From Lasioglossum baleicum (Eukaryota > Arthropoda > Insecta > Hymenoptera > Halictidae), in the NCBI RefSeq assembly GCF_051020765.1, contig NC_134941.1, forward strand, positions 7,130,001 through 7,194,000: 64,000 nucleotides of DNA, read 5' to 3'. Shown here piece by piece: positions 25,001 to 36,098 of this stretch. The position numbers and the translations under genes are program-made. Each line of letters opens with the position of its first letter. The first letter of the stretch is position 1. The notes under the pieces were generated by a model. It was not told the DNA's origin. It saw only the letters and a program-made list of their open reading frames with translations, and did no database searches.

Positions 25001-28000
25001 CTTTCATTTACTTCGAAACTTTTTTTGGTAACTTTGCGATCGGTAATTTGAAAGCCTTTGCTTGCTTCACTTGCTTTACTTGGTAATTTTAAATGGTTTG
25101 ATTTTCATTTTGACTTGTTAATGTAACATTTTCATCTAAAAAATGTGCACATTACAATTCCACCGGTGTGCTCTTTCAGTTTGGGGTTATATTACTTTGC
25201 TGAACAATTATTTGTGAAAAATAGCACATTTTGTTTACTTACATGTATTACACGATTGTAGTAGCAAACGTCCAAATGAGTTCAGCATGCAACCATTTTT
25301 ATTGTACCACTGTATCACAAACAGAACACTTTTTCTCATCTTGAAATTGTTATAATATATTTTGTTCTCATTGCAGTTGTTCATGCAAAACACGAAATGA
25401 TGCATTGCTTTTTTACGTGAATCATGATGCACAATGGTTAACTGATAAATTTTGCTCCCAATCTTAAAGCTGACGTATCTTGATAAATACAATCATCAGA
25501 TACGGCATAATCATTGTCGGGAAAACTGGGATCATCATTTTTATTTATCTTTGTTTTCACCGTTTGCTATCCATACGGAGATGTATGTTGAACTTTGGAA
25601 TCTTTGAGTCATAGAATATTGTTGCACAATGAATTAAGATCCTAATCTGTATAATTACTATAATGTGGCAGTTAAACGCATTAAATTATTTAGAGTAGCG
25701 TGAATTCTGGATAATCAGAAATAATCGTTTAAACGGTGCATAAATTATATATTCAAAGTACAAATATTCTGAAAGTTTAACTAACTTTAACCAACGAGAT
25801 ACGTTCATAGGCATTTGTCCGCCACTCAATGTGTTAAACATCCTTCTAGCATGATATCGACCCGAGCCTAAATGTTCTTTTTGCACTGTTATCTTTACGC
25901 CAGACATACTTTTTTATTTCTTTGTTAACTGTACAATTAAAAATAGTAGAACATGTTATTTAAGGCGTTGTTATGGATAGCATCTCCCGGTCGTTGCTCT
26001 ATCGACTTTTATTAAATTCACAACTCCTTTCACAGAAAAACAACCATGAAGCGTTATTGAGCCGACACCCTGTTTAACAGCTCACTGAATATTTCGGATG
26101 CTGAAGCGGTTCGGCGATTTACACGACACTCTGCTTCTTTCCTTTTTGTCCCGTACCTCTCGAATTTCAACTCGTCAGACCATATGATACATTTCCCATA
26201 TGGAGTCCTTTTTGTTCGTTGGCTTGCAAACAGTTTTACAATTTTTGTGGGGACTGTTAAAGTCTCTTTAACAGGAATCCAACCGGCGATTTGTGTCTGC
26301 TCATCTTTTTTTAAATATTTTCTTATAAATTGTGATCTCACCTCAGCATATTCGTTTTCCAAATTTTGCTGATGCATTAACTAATTACTCCATTAATGGT
26401 GAAACAAATAATTGAACTTTAATCATTACAAAGGCTACGTTGTCCCTTCTCCATTGCTGTGGATTATTAAACAAATTCGTGTTCTCCGTTGGAAAATATC
26501 TACATTCTGCGCTTTTATCTGCGGCGCGCTCTCTCCTCTGTTCTGCATTATTTAAAAAACTGTCACCTTTACTTTTTCACTTTTTGAGGGAGATTTTAAA
26601 CAGTTTTATAATCTGAACTGACGTATTTCTGTGAAATTCTCTCTGAAAAATTCCGTGCTTCCAGTGAAAATGCTGTGTTATACTGTGGGTTCCTTGTATG
26701 TTGGTATAATATTTATGGCAAACAGAATGTTTGTTAAAACATGTTTTAAATATGTCAGCCTTGATTACTTCTATAATGTTACCAGTCATTTGGCACCTGT
26801 AAATATCAATTATGTCACGTAGAAAGATTAACAAGAAAAATAATACCAGGAAACATTTTAACGAAGAAAAAACGATGATCGATGCCTTTTTATGCACACG
26901 CATCCTACTAATCCAGTGACAAAACTTTGTTGTTTTTAATTGTTATTTATTAAGCTTTTATCAACATATTTGGAAGACATTTTTCGGATTGAAACGACTC
27001 GAAACACGACACAGTTGGGATTAACATCATTTTAACCAGATACATCTAGTTGCACTGTAGCTGTGTGGAAAGAACTTATTTCTAGAGCTAACAGCTCAAC
27101 GAATTCTTTTAATTTGCTTTTAGCGCAACGGTGCACATTACTGTGGTCGACGTCAACGAGTATGCACCGCAATTCTTGCAACCAGCTTATGTCAGCACGG
27201 TGGACGAAGGTCGCCTGTACGAAGAGGTGGTCCGCGTGGAGGCGTCCGACAGAGACTGCACCCCTAAGTTCGGCGATGTCTGCAAGTACGAGATCCTGAC
27301 CGCCGATCAGCCGTTCATCATCGACAATGAAGGAGCTATCCGCAACACTGAACCATTAGATTACGAGCGTTCGCACAATTACATCTTGAGCGTGGTTGCG
27401 TACGACTGTGGCATGAAACAGTCTGCGCCGGCAATGGTAACCGTGAAGGTGAACCGTGTCTGTGCACCTGGTTGGAGAGGAATCCCAGAAAGGGTTGATT
27501 ATGCTGCCGGCGTCGGTTCCCAACCTTTGCTACCTTCAGCCAGGCTGGACCTCTGCGACGCCCCGTGTATACTGCGCAACGTTAGAGCTACCCTAACCCT
27601 TGCTACCGACCATATAGGCAAAGGTTGTGACCGTGACACCTATGGTGTTCGCAGCCAACGTAAATTATGCGGCGCATCCCGCGACAGCGTGGACTTGCTA
27701 CCGACTCCTGGGCCTACCACTTCTTGGACAGCGTCTTTGTCTCGAGATGAGGGCAGGGAGGCTGATGAGATCTTCGAATTCGACGGTGCAGACTCGGCTG
27801 CTATTGTACCTAGTGATGTTTTGGAGCACACCTTGGCGCAGAAGTTCACCATCGGCGTTTGGGTGAAGCACCGACCTCGTCCCAGACAAGACCCCCACGT
27901 GAAGGAACACATCTTGTGCGCGGCTGACGACCACAAAATGAATAGACACCACTACGCCCTGTTCATCAGAAACTGCAGACTGATTTTGCTACTGAGACGC

Positions 28001-29590
28001 GACTTTTCCGAAGGCGACCCGAACATTTTCCGACCTGCAGAGTGGCGTTGGAAGCTTGGCCAGGTGTGCGACGACAAATGGCATCACTATGCCGTTCAGG
28101 TCGATTTCCCGCACGTCACTTTGTACGTGGACGGAGAAGAATGGCGAACCGACGAGAAAAACCCGGAGGTGATCGACGACTGGCCGTTGCATCCTGCTAA
28201 AGGCGTCAACACGACCCTGGTCGTCGGCGCTTGCTGGCAAGGCTCTGACAACAAGACCAAGCACCACTTCCGCGGTTACTTAGCCGGATTGTCTGTCCTG
28301 GTTGGAAGAAACGAGAAACCGGACGTGTTGTCTTGCCTGCGTCGTTGCCAGGAAGGTATCCGCGTGCCGTCGATGGACCTGTTGCAGCCGGGGACCCAAC
28401 TGCTAACCAATTCCGACTTGACCGAGGTACGAATCGATGGGGACAATCGCACCAACGTCGAGACGCTTCTCCGTCGTATCGGTTACTCGAACTCCAGGCG
28501 TTTCCCAACCCCAGGCCGCCGTAATTTCCGCTTAGAGACGACAATTGTATGCGAGGGCAGCGAGAACAATCCGCTTCCGGTGCCGACCGTTCAATCGTAC
28601 GTCACTGTCTTGCCACCGCCGCATCCGGGTATCACCGTGAACGGTACCGGTTACGTAGCTAGAGAGTATGCCGATTTCCGTTTAGGCGTGCGAGTGTTCC
28701 CGGATGCCCGTGTCACCGCTGGCTCAGCAGCTAGGTTGGATGCGTGCGCGGTCAGTGTTTATCCGAGTTTGAACCCCGATCATGAGAGCTTAGGTCTCCC
28801 TGGGGACGCTCTGCGTAGATTCCATTCTATCACCGCGCGAGTAGATCGAGACGGTGTTGTCCTCTCCGGCGCGGACACGCCGTACAACTATCAACAGTTG
28901 ATACGTTTGATTATGTACACGAACCGAAAGCCAGCTTACTATCTCGACCGCGTTTTCAAACTGACATGTTCCGAGCTGAGCGGTCGGTTTGCAAGTAACG
29001 AGTACGTACAGACGCTGGCTGTCATTCATCCGAAAGAGAAGACCACCGCTGTTCCTCACTCGACTCCGGATGAACCGCCTATCGCTAGAATTTTAGAGCC
29101 TGTTGCTGGTCACGCACAGCTATCTCCTCATCATGCAGACTTGCCAGAGGAATATGCGACCACTGTTCTTCGTGAAGGGACCAAAGGCTTCGGTGCAGGT
29201 GGCAGTCATGCCGTGACGATCGTTGTTGCTGCTTGTATCTGTTTCTTGCTGTTGATGGCGGTTGTTGGAGCGGCCAGGGTTAGGGGAGCCGCAAAACGGC
29301 GAAGATCCGCCGGCGACGAACTAGCTGCCGAGACTGAGATGGCTTGGGACGATTCCGCGCTCGCTATAACCGTGAATCCGATGGAGAGGCTGACGGAACA
29401 CGACTCCCATCACCCGAGCCAGAGAGACGAGGATGTCGACGACACCGGAAGCTCAGACTCGGAGGACGGATCGTACAGAGACGACGACCTGGATAGCTCC
29501 GACTGCGAGAACGATTGCGAGCTGAGCAACGGCCGGCATCGTGGCCATACTTCGCCTCATGAATTGGAATGGGATCATCGTGATGTTTAA
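7073..29590 (+). CDS. Cals: Calsyntenin
   Basis: Three coding exons join in frame to 950 aa: 7073-7178 (signal peptide MLLAASAVLFGLTIGLSHA), 22261-22540 (cadherin repeat 1) and 27124-29590. The last single exon carries the end of repeat 1 with the linker motif DVNEYAP, cadherin repeat 2 (DRDC, DYER, AYDCG), a LamG-like domain from about residue 343 (FEFDG, FTIGVWVKH, WHHYAVQ, LYVDG), a juxtamembrane stretch, and a transmembrane helix at about 825-848. The cytoplasmic tail has the kinesin-light-chain motif MAWDDSALAITVNPME (W870) and an acidic Asp/Ser run, and ends LEWDHRDV, a degenerate second WD site. Length is close to human and fly calsyntenins. Family role: postsynaptic and axonal transmembrane protein linking vesicles to kinesin-1 and APP traffic. 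Splice phases 1 and 2 match across all junctions. Confidence 0.95.
7179..10952 (+). other. Calsyntenin intron 1, first part
   Basis: GTGATT donor after the signal-peptide exon. AT-rich, with no exon or identifiable repeat seen. ORFs here lack splice context and family resemblance. Confidence 0.6.
10953..11109. mobile_element. Short pogo/Tigger-like MITE
   Basis: The left end CAGTAGAACCTCGATTATCC faces an inverted right end whose reverse complement is CAGTAGGATGATCTCGATTA, a near match with a 2-base insertion. Length is 157 bp with no ORF. TA precedes the left end, but the right flank reads TG, so a TA duplication is not intact. The terminus resembles pogo-like elements. Confidence 0.55.
11110..13289 (+). 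other. Calsyntenin intron 1, second part
   Basis: AT-rich intronic DNA. A 98-codon ORF at 11313-11609 and an antisense 72-codon ORF overlap each other without codon or family support. Nothing else was recognised. Confidence 0.5.
13290..13490. mobile_element. 201 bp MITE-like element, copy A
   Basis: Terminal inverted repeats TAGACAGCGGATTTTATGCA (left) and TGCATAATGATCCGCTGTCTA (right, inverted) bound exactly 201 bp without an ORF. Flanks are TAAATAAT on the left and GTAATAAT on the right, a possible imperfect 8 bp target duplication. A second element of identical length and similar ends lies at 52404-52604. Confidence 0.7.
13491..14852 (+). other. Calsyntenin intron 1, third part
   Basis: AT-rich intronic DNA between two mobile elements. 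No exon, RNA gene or repeat was recognised. Confidence 0.5.
14853..15168. mobile_element. Foldback element, near-perfect 316 bp hairpin
   Basis: The left end TATACAGGGTGTATCAGCTG mirrors the right end, whose reverse complement is TATACAGGGTGTCTCAGCTG. The two arms stay complementary for most of their length (for example GGTATCGAAGGAGGAATATC against GATATTCTTCCTTCGATACC). A short unpaired centre lies near 15010-15050. The ACAGGGTGT terminus is common in arthropod DNA-transposon MITEs, and TA duplications at both ends are consistent with TA-targeting insertion. Confidence 0.8.
15169..18019 (+). other. Calsyntenin intron 1, fourth part
   Basis: Mostly AT-rich. Around 17630-17880 there is a more GC-rich patch with several GTAGTGGGGGAA/GGTAGTGGGAG-like repeats that I could not assign to any family. 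No coding exon was seen. Confidence 0.45.
18020..19411 (-). pseudogene. Broken mariner transposase
   Basis: Two blocks on the minus strand match mariner transposase in the correct order. The N-terminal helix-turn-helix part (19411-19157) reads ...KFKRGNFDLDDKPRFGWPS...ANPRVSTEAVAEKLNQ. A catalytic-core part (18280-18020) reads GLHSQKVMLSVRWNG...EEIREKRLALAPGNGVIFHHDTCRPHTS and includes the second catalytic Asp (HHDTCRPH). About 876 bp separate them, where a full-length mariner would need only about 250 bp, and the first catalytic Asp region (TGDEKW) was not found. The copy is therefore interrupted and dead. It sits antisense in calsyntenin intron 1. Confidence 0.75.
19412..21669 (+). other. 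Calsyntenin intron 1, fifth part
   Basis: At 20020-20110 the plus strand reads HILLPHNNAHHA in one frame. This faintly recalls a mariner/Tc1 catalytic DNARPH motif but is too short to call. At 21101-21121 a GATCCGCAGTCTA end resembles the right terminus of the 201 bp element family. Confidence 0.3.
21670..22146 (+). other. Unexplained 158-codon open frame in calsyntenin intron 1
   Basis: A single uninterrupted frame (MRDQGLRLRPQILGCDPSHH... to ...LRDLSKLLKVDI) lies about 110 bp before the cadherin-repeat exon. No domain, signal peptide or family is recognised. The upstream sequence gives no clear acceptor, and the frame ends in its own stop. It could be a repeat relic or chance. It is listed because a stop-free stretch this long is uncommon in such AT-rich DNA. 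Confidence 0.2.
22541..26053 (+). other. Calsyntenin intron 2, left part
   Basis: GTATGA donor at 22541. Mostly AT-rich with no exon. A pogo-like short element lies at 24730-24921 and is listed separately. Confidence 0.55.
24730..24921. mobile_element. Second short pogo-like MITE (degenerate)
   Basis: The left end is CAGTAGAACTCCATCTATTT. The right end, read in reverse complement, is CGATAGAACTTCGTTTATTC. About 14 of the 20 positions match and the left end shares the CAGTAGAACT start with the element at 10953. Internal sequence has no ORF. Degenerate ends make this less certain than the first copy. Confidence 0.4.
26054..26377 (-). pseudogene. Tc1-like transposase fragment
   Basis: A 107-codon minus-strand frame contains CIIWSDELKFERYGTKRK, which resembles the Tc1 catalytic-region pattern (I/LWSDESKF.LFG...). 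The N-terminal DNA-binding part and the downstream DDE residues are absent, so it is an isolated remnant within calsyntenin intron 2. Confidence 0.45.
26378..27123 (+). other. Calsyntenin intron 2, right end
   Basis: Runs to a CTTTTAG acceptor at 27123. AT-rich, with no further exon or element seen. Confidence 0.6.
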
Positions 29591-32500
29591 ATTACAATCC
29601 CACCTCCTCTGCATTCACCATCCCCTTTCTTTGTATGGTGATTAAGTGGAGTACTAGCTCACCATTGCTTTTCATTGTTCCCTCTCGGATAGTCATTTTT
29701 GTCTCTTTTCTTTTACGTTCGTTACCTTTTTTTCTCTTTTTCTCGCGCAAAACGCTTCGCAATTTCATATGGAAACGTATAATACGCTAGCCTACAGCGA
29801 GCTTCAAGTAAATTATACACGAATCGTTCCCCAAACACCATTCGCGGTTAACGTTCGCTGGTGTGAACGTTATCCTTTTAAAGATACTTCGATTTTTGAT
29901 AAAAACCGATTCGATATTTTTATGCAGCCGCCGCGGAAGCGGGTCGTATTATAATATCCGTCCCCATACACATGAACATTGGCATCGTGAAAACGTAAAT
30001 GCACCAACTAGTTAGTACTCTTCTTAACAGCCAGCAAAATTTGTAAGAGTGCGGGACGCTTTATCGAATAGTTAAAACTCTTTGTATTCTACAACATGCC
30101 GCTGATGTTGGTAGACGAGAGAATCACGTGAAAGATAAAAGAAAAGAAATACTTAACGTTTACCGAAGTCCTCTCGGTAGGTACGGAGAAGAATTAATTT
30201 ATATTTGTCACTTATTACTGCTATAATTATTATAATTATTATAATATTATTACAGCTGCTATTATTATTATTATTATTATTTTATTATTAGTGGTAGTAG
30301 TAGCAGGACAAGGGAACTTTTTTATACTATTAACTGTCTTTTTTGACATTTATTCTATTTTTATTCTATTCCACTATTTACTATGGTAAATTTAACTAAC
30401 CGCCGACTATATTCGCTATCGTTGATTATAATTATTCTCGTTGATGCACAGGACGGCCCGATAACGTAATTGGAACTTTTGATTTTCAATCGAACTGATT
30501 CTCTGCTTACGTTTCAATGAATTTTGAAAGTCAACGTTTGATCTCATAAATGTATATTTTGTAACCAACCGTGTCTCTTGTGTTGGAGAGAGACGTTCAC
30601 GCGATTAGTATTCAAAGAAATGAAAAGAAAACCTGGAAAATGAGTCATTGGTGAGGTAAATTGTAAAAAAAGATATATCTTTCTGGATCGGTACCGCGTG
30701 GATCGGGCTGAACCTATGACCATGGTATGATACCTGCCCAGTTTCACAAGATTTCATTTTTGTAAGTGAAAACCTGTAATAATTTGCACAATGTTCCTTC
30801 CTAATCAATCTATAAACTCTTAGCTCTTAGTAAGGACATTGCCGCGCATCTTATGATAGTGCTTCACCATTAAGTACGGTATAATATCATATCTGTATAC
30901 ATGTGTGCGCATGCATATAGATCTGTACGCGAATCCATTGCGTACACAGACTGTATGAAGTACATGTGTATGTGCATGGGACACGTGTACTTACATATAC
31001 ATACAGTGTCCGATCATTATTCTGTGGTGAGCAGTCATCTGCGCGACGAAGAGAAACAAAGAGAGAGAGGAAGAAAGAAAGAAAGAAAGAAAGAAGTAAA
31101 CACACATACACGCGACGACTATTCTAAATAATGCGCAGCGATCAACCTACTGAGGTATATCGTTTGTTATTTTTTAAAGGATAATTATTGTGCAATCACT
31201 CTTTTCATAGAGAAACTGATTTTTACGTGCCTTTATGCAAATTAGTATGTTGAATTCTACTCTATATTTTAATAGCGAAACTCGACAACTGATTTACCCG
31301 TCAGTAATCTCGCATGTTAGGTGTACCGCTCGGTAAGCTCTGAAAGGCAACTGCTCTACTGTTGTTGTATTTTAAACATTACTATTAGAAACGGCATAGG
31401 TGTTAAGCGACAAGCGCATAGAGATATCGGCCGATTCGCGAAAACCGACGATCTTTTCACGTCCGCTTAAAATGAACCGCATAAACCAAAATCGCACGCG
31501 TGCTCATAATACCGTCGTCGTTGTCGTGAACGTGAAAAATCGCTCGGTCGATCGAACACGCCTCGAATACGTGCAATGATCCGGCAGGATAGCTAAATCT
31601 CGACGAATGATCTCGTAATTTGACTGCGCATTTATACTCGCTACGAAGTAATGAAAGGATCTTGTGTATGTATTTATGTATTTAGAGTTATACCGACCGA
31701 TCGAATATTTAGTACTGAAAGTTTGTGTACGGATATCTATATTCATAGAAACTATATGAACAATTTATTTTTCCAACGAGCATATCATATCATTTTTATA
31801 AGGGATTCGTCGGAAGTTTGAAAACTTTTCGTAAAGAGCTCCTACATAGCTACTCGCTATCGTGATGTTACTTGCCATAATCCGCGGTCTTTTTTTTTCT
31901 CGTCATCGCCCTACCCTTCGACAAATCATTTCACTTTTTGATTCTAGCGTACGGACAAAAGGTACGCACGCTAACTTTACGCGTTTCTTCAGCTCGGATT
32001 CGAGGAGAGAACGGCAACTTCGAGCGTTTTAAATGTCGCTTAAAAACGAAAGAAAGATTAACGCTACGAAAGAGGATGCGTGAAGGAAACTAATGTGTAT
32101 CGCTGTTTATCTGCGTCTGTCTTTTTTGTTTGTTTTATTTCCAGTTATCGGTTCGCACATCTCGATTCGTTCGTTAACTTCCACGCGACTAGACCACATA
32201 AGCTACGAACACACGACTATCGAATCTCTAATTTGATCTTAAACTCTTCGCTTCACGGTTTCTGCGCGGCGTTAAGTTCAAACTCCTCGAGAGAAGCTAT
32301 CGATATATTCAACCGTTGAATACACACACAGGACTTTACTTATGTACAGTGGAACACTCGGGAAAACGATCCTAACACTGACGACAATGGTTCGATGATT
32401 CGTCATCTCGCCGGGTTGAATCCCGGGGCACATTTAGTCAGAGACCATCCGAAACATGCCTGTTCCGATGACGAAACCTTGATGAACGTTCATCCGATTG

Positions 32501-34190
32501 TATTCGCGAGATTTCGATTATACTCGATGACATTCCTCCACGATCGCACAATACCGCCAGATCCTTTCTTGAGTCTTTTACACGGCATAAGTATCGATAT
32601 CTAAAGAAACCGAAAAACTGCACAAAAAAGAGGAACGCGCGCTGGCTTTATCAGAGCATCGGATGAAGATGAATCGCGGTAGATTCTGCGAGTCCGGAAG
32701 TCGACGAGGATGATCGCAAGGCGAGAAGGAAGCGTTCTTTTGTTGCTCGGTCTAACGAGTCGTTTGGAAGAAGATATCAAGGGCTCTCCTCTCTCGTCTG
32801 GTAACGATGATATCCGTAAAACAGGAAGGAAGAGAGGAAGAAAAAAAAGGAAAGAATGAAAGAAGAAAGAAAGAAAGAGAAGAAAGGATGAGACAGAAAG
32901 GGAAAGCGACACCGCTACAACCTAACTAGGTGTACACATTTGCTCTAAAGATGTACTTAATTATTAATTATGGGAAAGAAAGGAACTACGCAGAACAAAT
33001 CCAACTAGATTATACTATTATAATATATATTATACATAAAAATATATCTAAGCTGTTTGCAAATGATGATATAAAAAGAAAATGAAAAGAAACAGAGAAG
33101 AGAAGGTATGAATTTGTAATGTACTATTGTATTTTGTAGGCAGCTAGTGTACGTATACATATGCACATGTACCCGTGTATGTATGTATGTTTACGTATAA
33201 TAAATATACATACTCTTCGACATTTACACGTACCGTTCGCCTAAATAGTCAGCAGAATACATATTTTGAATTTTACCACAGCGCGGGCCGCGTCGATCGC
33301 TGGGAACAGTTTGTCCGCGATCATGATTGAGGATCTACGTTCCCGCGAGAGACTTGCTCGATTTTTTCGGACTCTGTTAGGGGCACCCGGGCCGCAAGAC
33401 AGATATACACACGAATATGTTCACCACCGATCCGTAAAGAAATGCGCGGTATGTATACATCTCGCATTCGTTTGAGAGAAAAAAGAAACCAAAAACGTAA
33501 AAATGAGAATGATAACCACGGCGTGCGTATAGATGCGTGCGGGTATAGCTACGCGTAATTTTTTGGGATGAAATTCGACGTTCTCGAGCTGGGAAGAGAG
33601 GAAAATATATGTGAGCCGATCCTACGGTGACGTTGTAATGAATGAAATAAATCAACTACCGACTAGCTAGGCCGTAAATGAAATGATTACGAGCCGACTA
33701 AATTCCCTCCCATCGCAGATTGATTGTGTGTTAACTAATAAGATTAAGTAATTGATATATAGTACAGTTAAGGAATTTAATTAATATGAATAACGATACT
33801 ATCAGTACGCTAAGCACGTTTCAAAGTCGTAACGTGGAGATATATAGCTAAGGCGAAAAAAAAACAAAAGAAATGGTTTACGACACGGAAAATTCTTTTG
33901 GTTTCAACGTGACACTGCTGAGTTGCTCGGTTGCGTCTGCACGGGACGCACAGAAACGTCAAATTACAACATCGTTATCCCCGCAACTGAAAAATCGTTC
34001 GGCAAGAGAAAAATATTAGCAATAGACTATTATACACGTGACATACACACAGAAGACACTGAACACGCGGCCGCATATACACGCTGCACAGGCTAGGAAA
34101 GTGAAATACTATCTATAACGACATATTATAAATAACATTAAGACGTCAACTGTATTTGTTTAATAAAGATGTACATTCGAAAAAGCGAAT
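29591..34190 (+). other. Probable long 3' UTR of calsyntenin
   Basis: No gene is recognisable for 4.6 kb after the calsyntenin stop. The stretch is enriched in simple repeats: a TTA/ATT run at 30218-30290, GAAA units at 31070-31095, purine runs near 32820-32890 and GTATGTATGT at 33177-33190. Candidate AATAAA signals occur near 33198 and at 34162. Long 3' UTRs are usual for neuronal genes, but the true end needs RNA data. Confidence 0.4.
34162..34167 (+). terminator. Candidate distal poly(A) signal for calsyntenin
   Basis: AATAAA within TTTAATAAAGATG. It is one of several candidate hexamers after the calsyntenin stop, so the assignment is tentative. Confidence 0.25.
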
Positions 34191-36098
34191 GAACTGTTCC
34201 TTTACAGCCGATGGGACACATTGGGGTTTCATTGTTGATGAGCCACATCTCATACAAGAGGACATATACTAAATAAAGTAGAAATCATCAATTTCTACAA
34301 AACTCAGCTAAAGTGGTTCGTACCTCTTTCTAATGCTGACTGTAAGTGTAAAATAATATTACTTATATATTCATTTTGAATCATCGATGCATTGACCACT
34401 GCTTCCTTCTACCCCTTTGAAATTTCTGTTTCTAATTCCAAAAAGTTGGTACTTGTCCCAAATGTGTCCTACAGGCTGAATTATAGTTGAATATTAATTG
34501 CTCCCTCCTTACTCTGAATTATGTATTGTATTTTAATTGAAGAGTATTTACTAGATTAGTGGTTTTAATTTTTTAAAAAAATCTATACTAGAGGGTGAAC
34601 ATTCATTCTTCTACATTTTATACATTTGTAGATTTCTCTGTTGAAAGAACGCCTTATTAACAAATATTTATTTCACATGAGTGATTCTCTGATGTCCCAT
34701 CCAATTCTTCACGCTGTGGAGATTATTGCATTGAATTATTATTTCGTTTTTGAAAGGTGTACAAATACTTTGTTAGTTAATTTTTACGTAGTGATATCTT
34801 ACATGCATTTAGAAAAATGAATTTTAATCTGTTTTACTTCACTTACCCATTTTCTTCTCCATGAAGTCGTTATACATATTGGACTTTTTAGATAGGATAC
34901 TCAATAAAATAGACTAATACTCTTTATAAATGTTGGAATCTTTTATTTCTGTATACGCGTATATGTATATATAGTATAACGAGTACTATATATACATATA
35001 TACTATTTAAAAATTATATATTATATATTTTCAAATGAAAATTCTCTGACACGTTTAATAGCATCGATTGCACGTTTATATAACTGCTGCCGCATTTTGG
35101 AATTTTATCAATTTTTATTAAATAGATATTAATTTAATATTTTTATATGTACTTAAATAGATATTATATTTACAATTAAATATGCGTCCTGTAAAATGTA
35201 AACAAACATATACATCAATGATTATTATAAATAATGACATAGAATGATATTTTCCTAAAAATAAATTAATTGAATTTATCTACGTTTTTACATCAAATAT
35301 TCAGAATCTTTTTGATAATTATATGTAGCCTCCATAATAGCGCTCGTATAAGTTAGTACGAAAAATCTTGTCCAGATCTTTTATTTTCTCAACTGTATTG
35401 CACGATGAGAGATTCTAATTAAAAATTCAATCGTGTATATGTATTACTGACATATTTATTATGATACTGGACATTGGAAAATGTTTGTTTACATTTTTTT
35501 AGCGAATTTTTGTGGCAGAAATAATTAATATTTGTAGGTCACCTTTTTACTGTGCTTTTTAAAACCATTCAGTCGAAAGTTTCATTATTTTCACATGCGC
35601 TAATTATGATAAATACTTAGTACGACGTGATGCACTTCAGAGAATAATGAACTGCGTTCCCAGTCTTAGCAATACAGAACTTTGTTACAATATCAAATTG
35701 AAAATTTCTTATTAAAACTACTGTTTAGGCTCATCAATTAAAGTTATTAAAATATTTCATGTTTCGTAATACCCACTATTACCGTTAAATAGTATTTACT
35801 CCACCTTCTGCAAAATATGGATAACGGAAAGTTATTTTACAAAAGTGAATATTAATATGGCTAATCGAAATCTCCATAAAGACAAGTCATTATTACGATT
35901 AAATGGATCCCAAATGTAAAATGAACATGTACTTTTCAGAATTTTTTCCTATACATCCTCTGTGTTTACTTTTACAATAAATAACGAAAATATTGGTTCC
36001 GTTCCATATCAAATAAACGTTCTGTCATGAAATATTGCTTTGCAAATTTCTTACTTGATTACAATTACCTATACTTACTGCAACGAGCAGTCCGTGGC
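34191..36098. other. AT-rich intergenic DNA between calsyntenin and dymeclin 3' ends
   Basis: The two genes converge here. It probably holds the dymeclin 3' UTR. A perfect 17 bp hairpin at 34960-35000 is the only structured feature noted. Confidence 0.5.
34960..35000. repeat. Perfect 17 bp AT-rich inverted repeat
   Basis: TATATGTATATATAGTA (34960-34976) and its exact reverse complement (34984-35000) flank the 7-base loop TAACGAG. It may form a hairpin or mark a transcript end; no function is shown. Confidence 0.8.

Noticed and set aside
27640..29059. Antisense ORFs across the large calsyntenin exon
   Set aside because: GC-rich coding sequence commonly leaves the opposite strand open; none resembles a known protein.
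30887..33655. Many ORFs of 60-103 codons in the region after calsyntenin
   Set aside because: They run through GAAA, TATG and purine simple repeats, overlap on both strands and have no splice or domain support.
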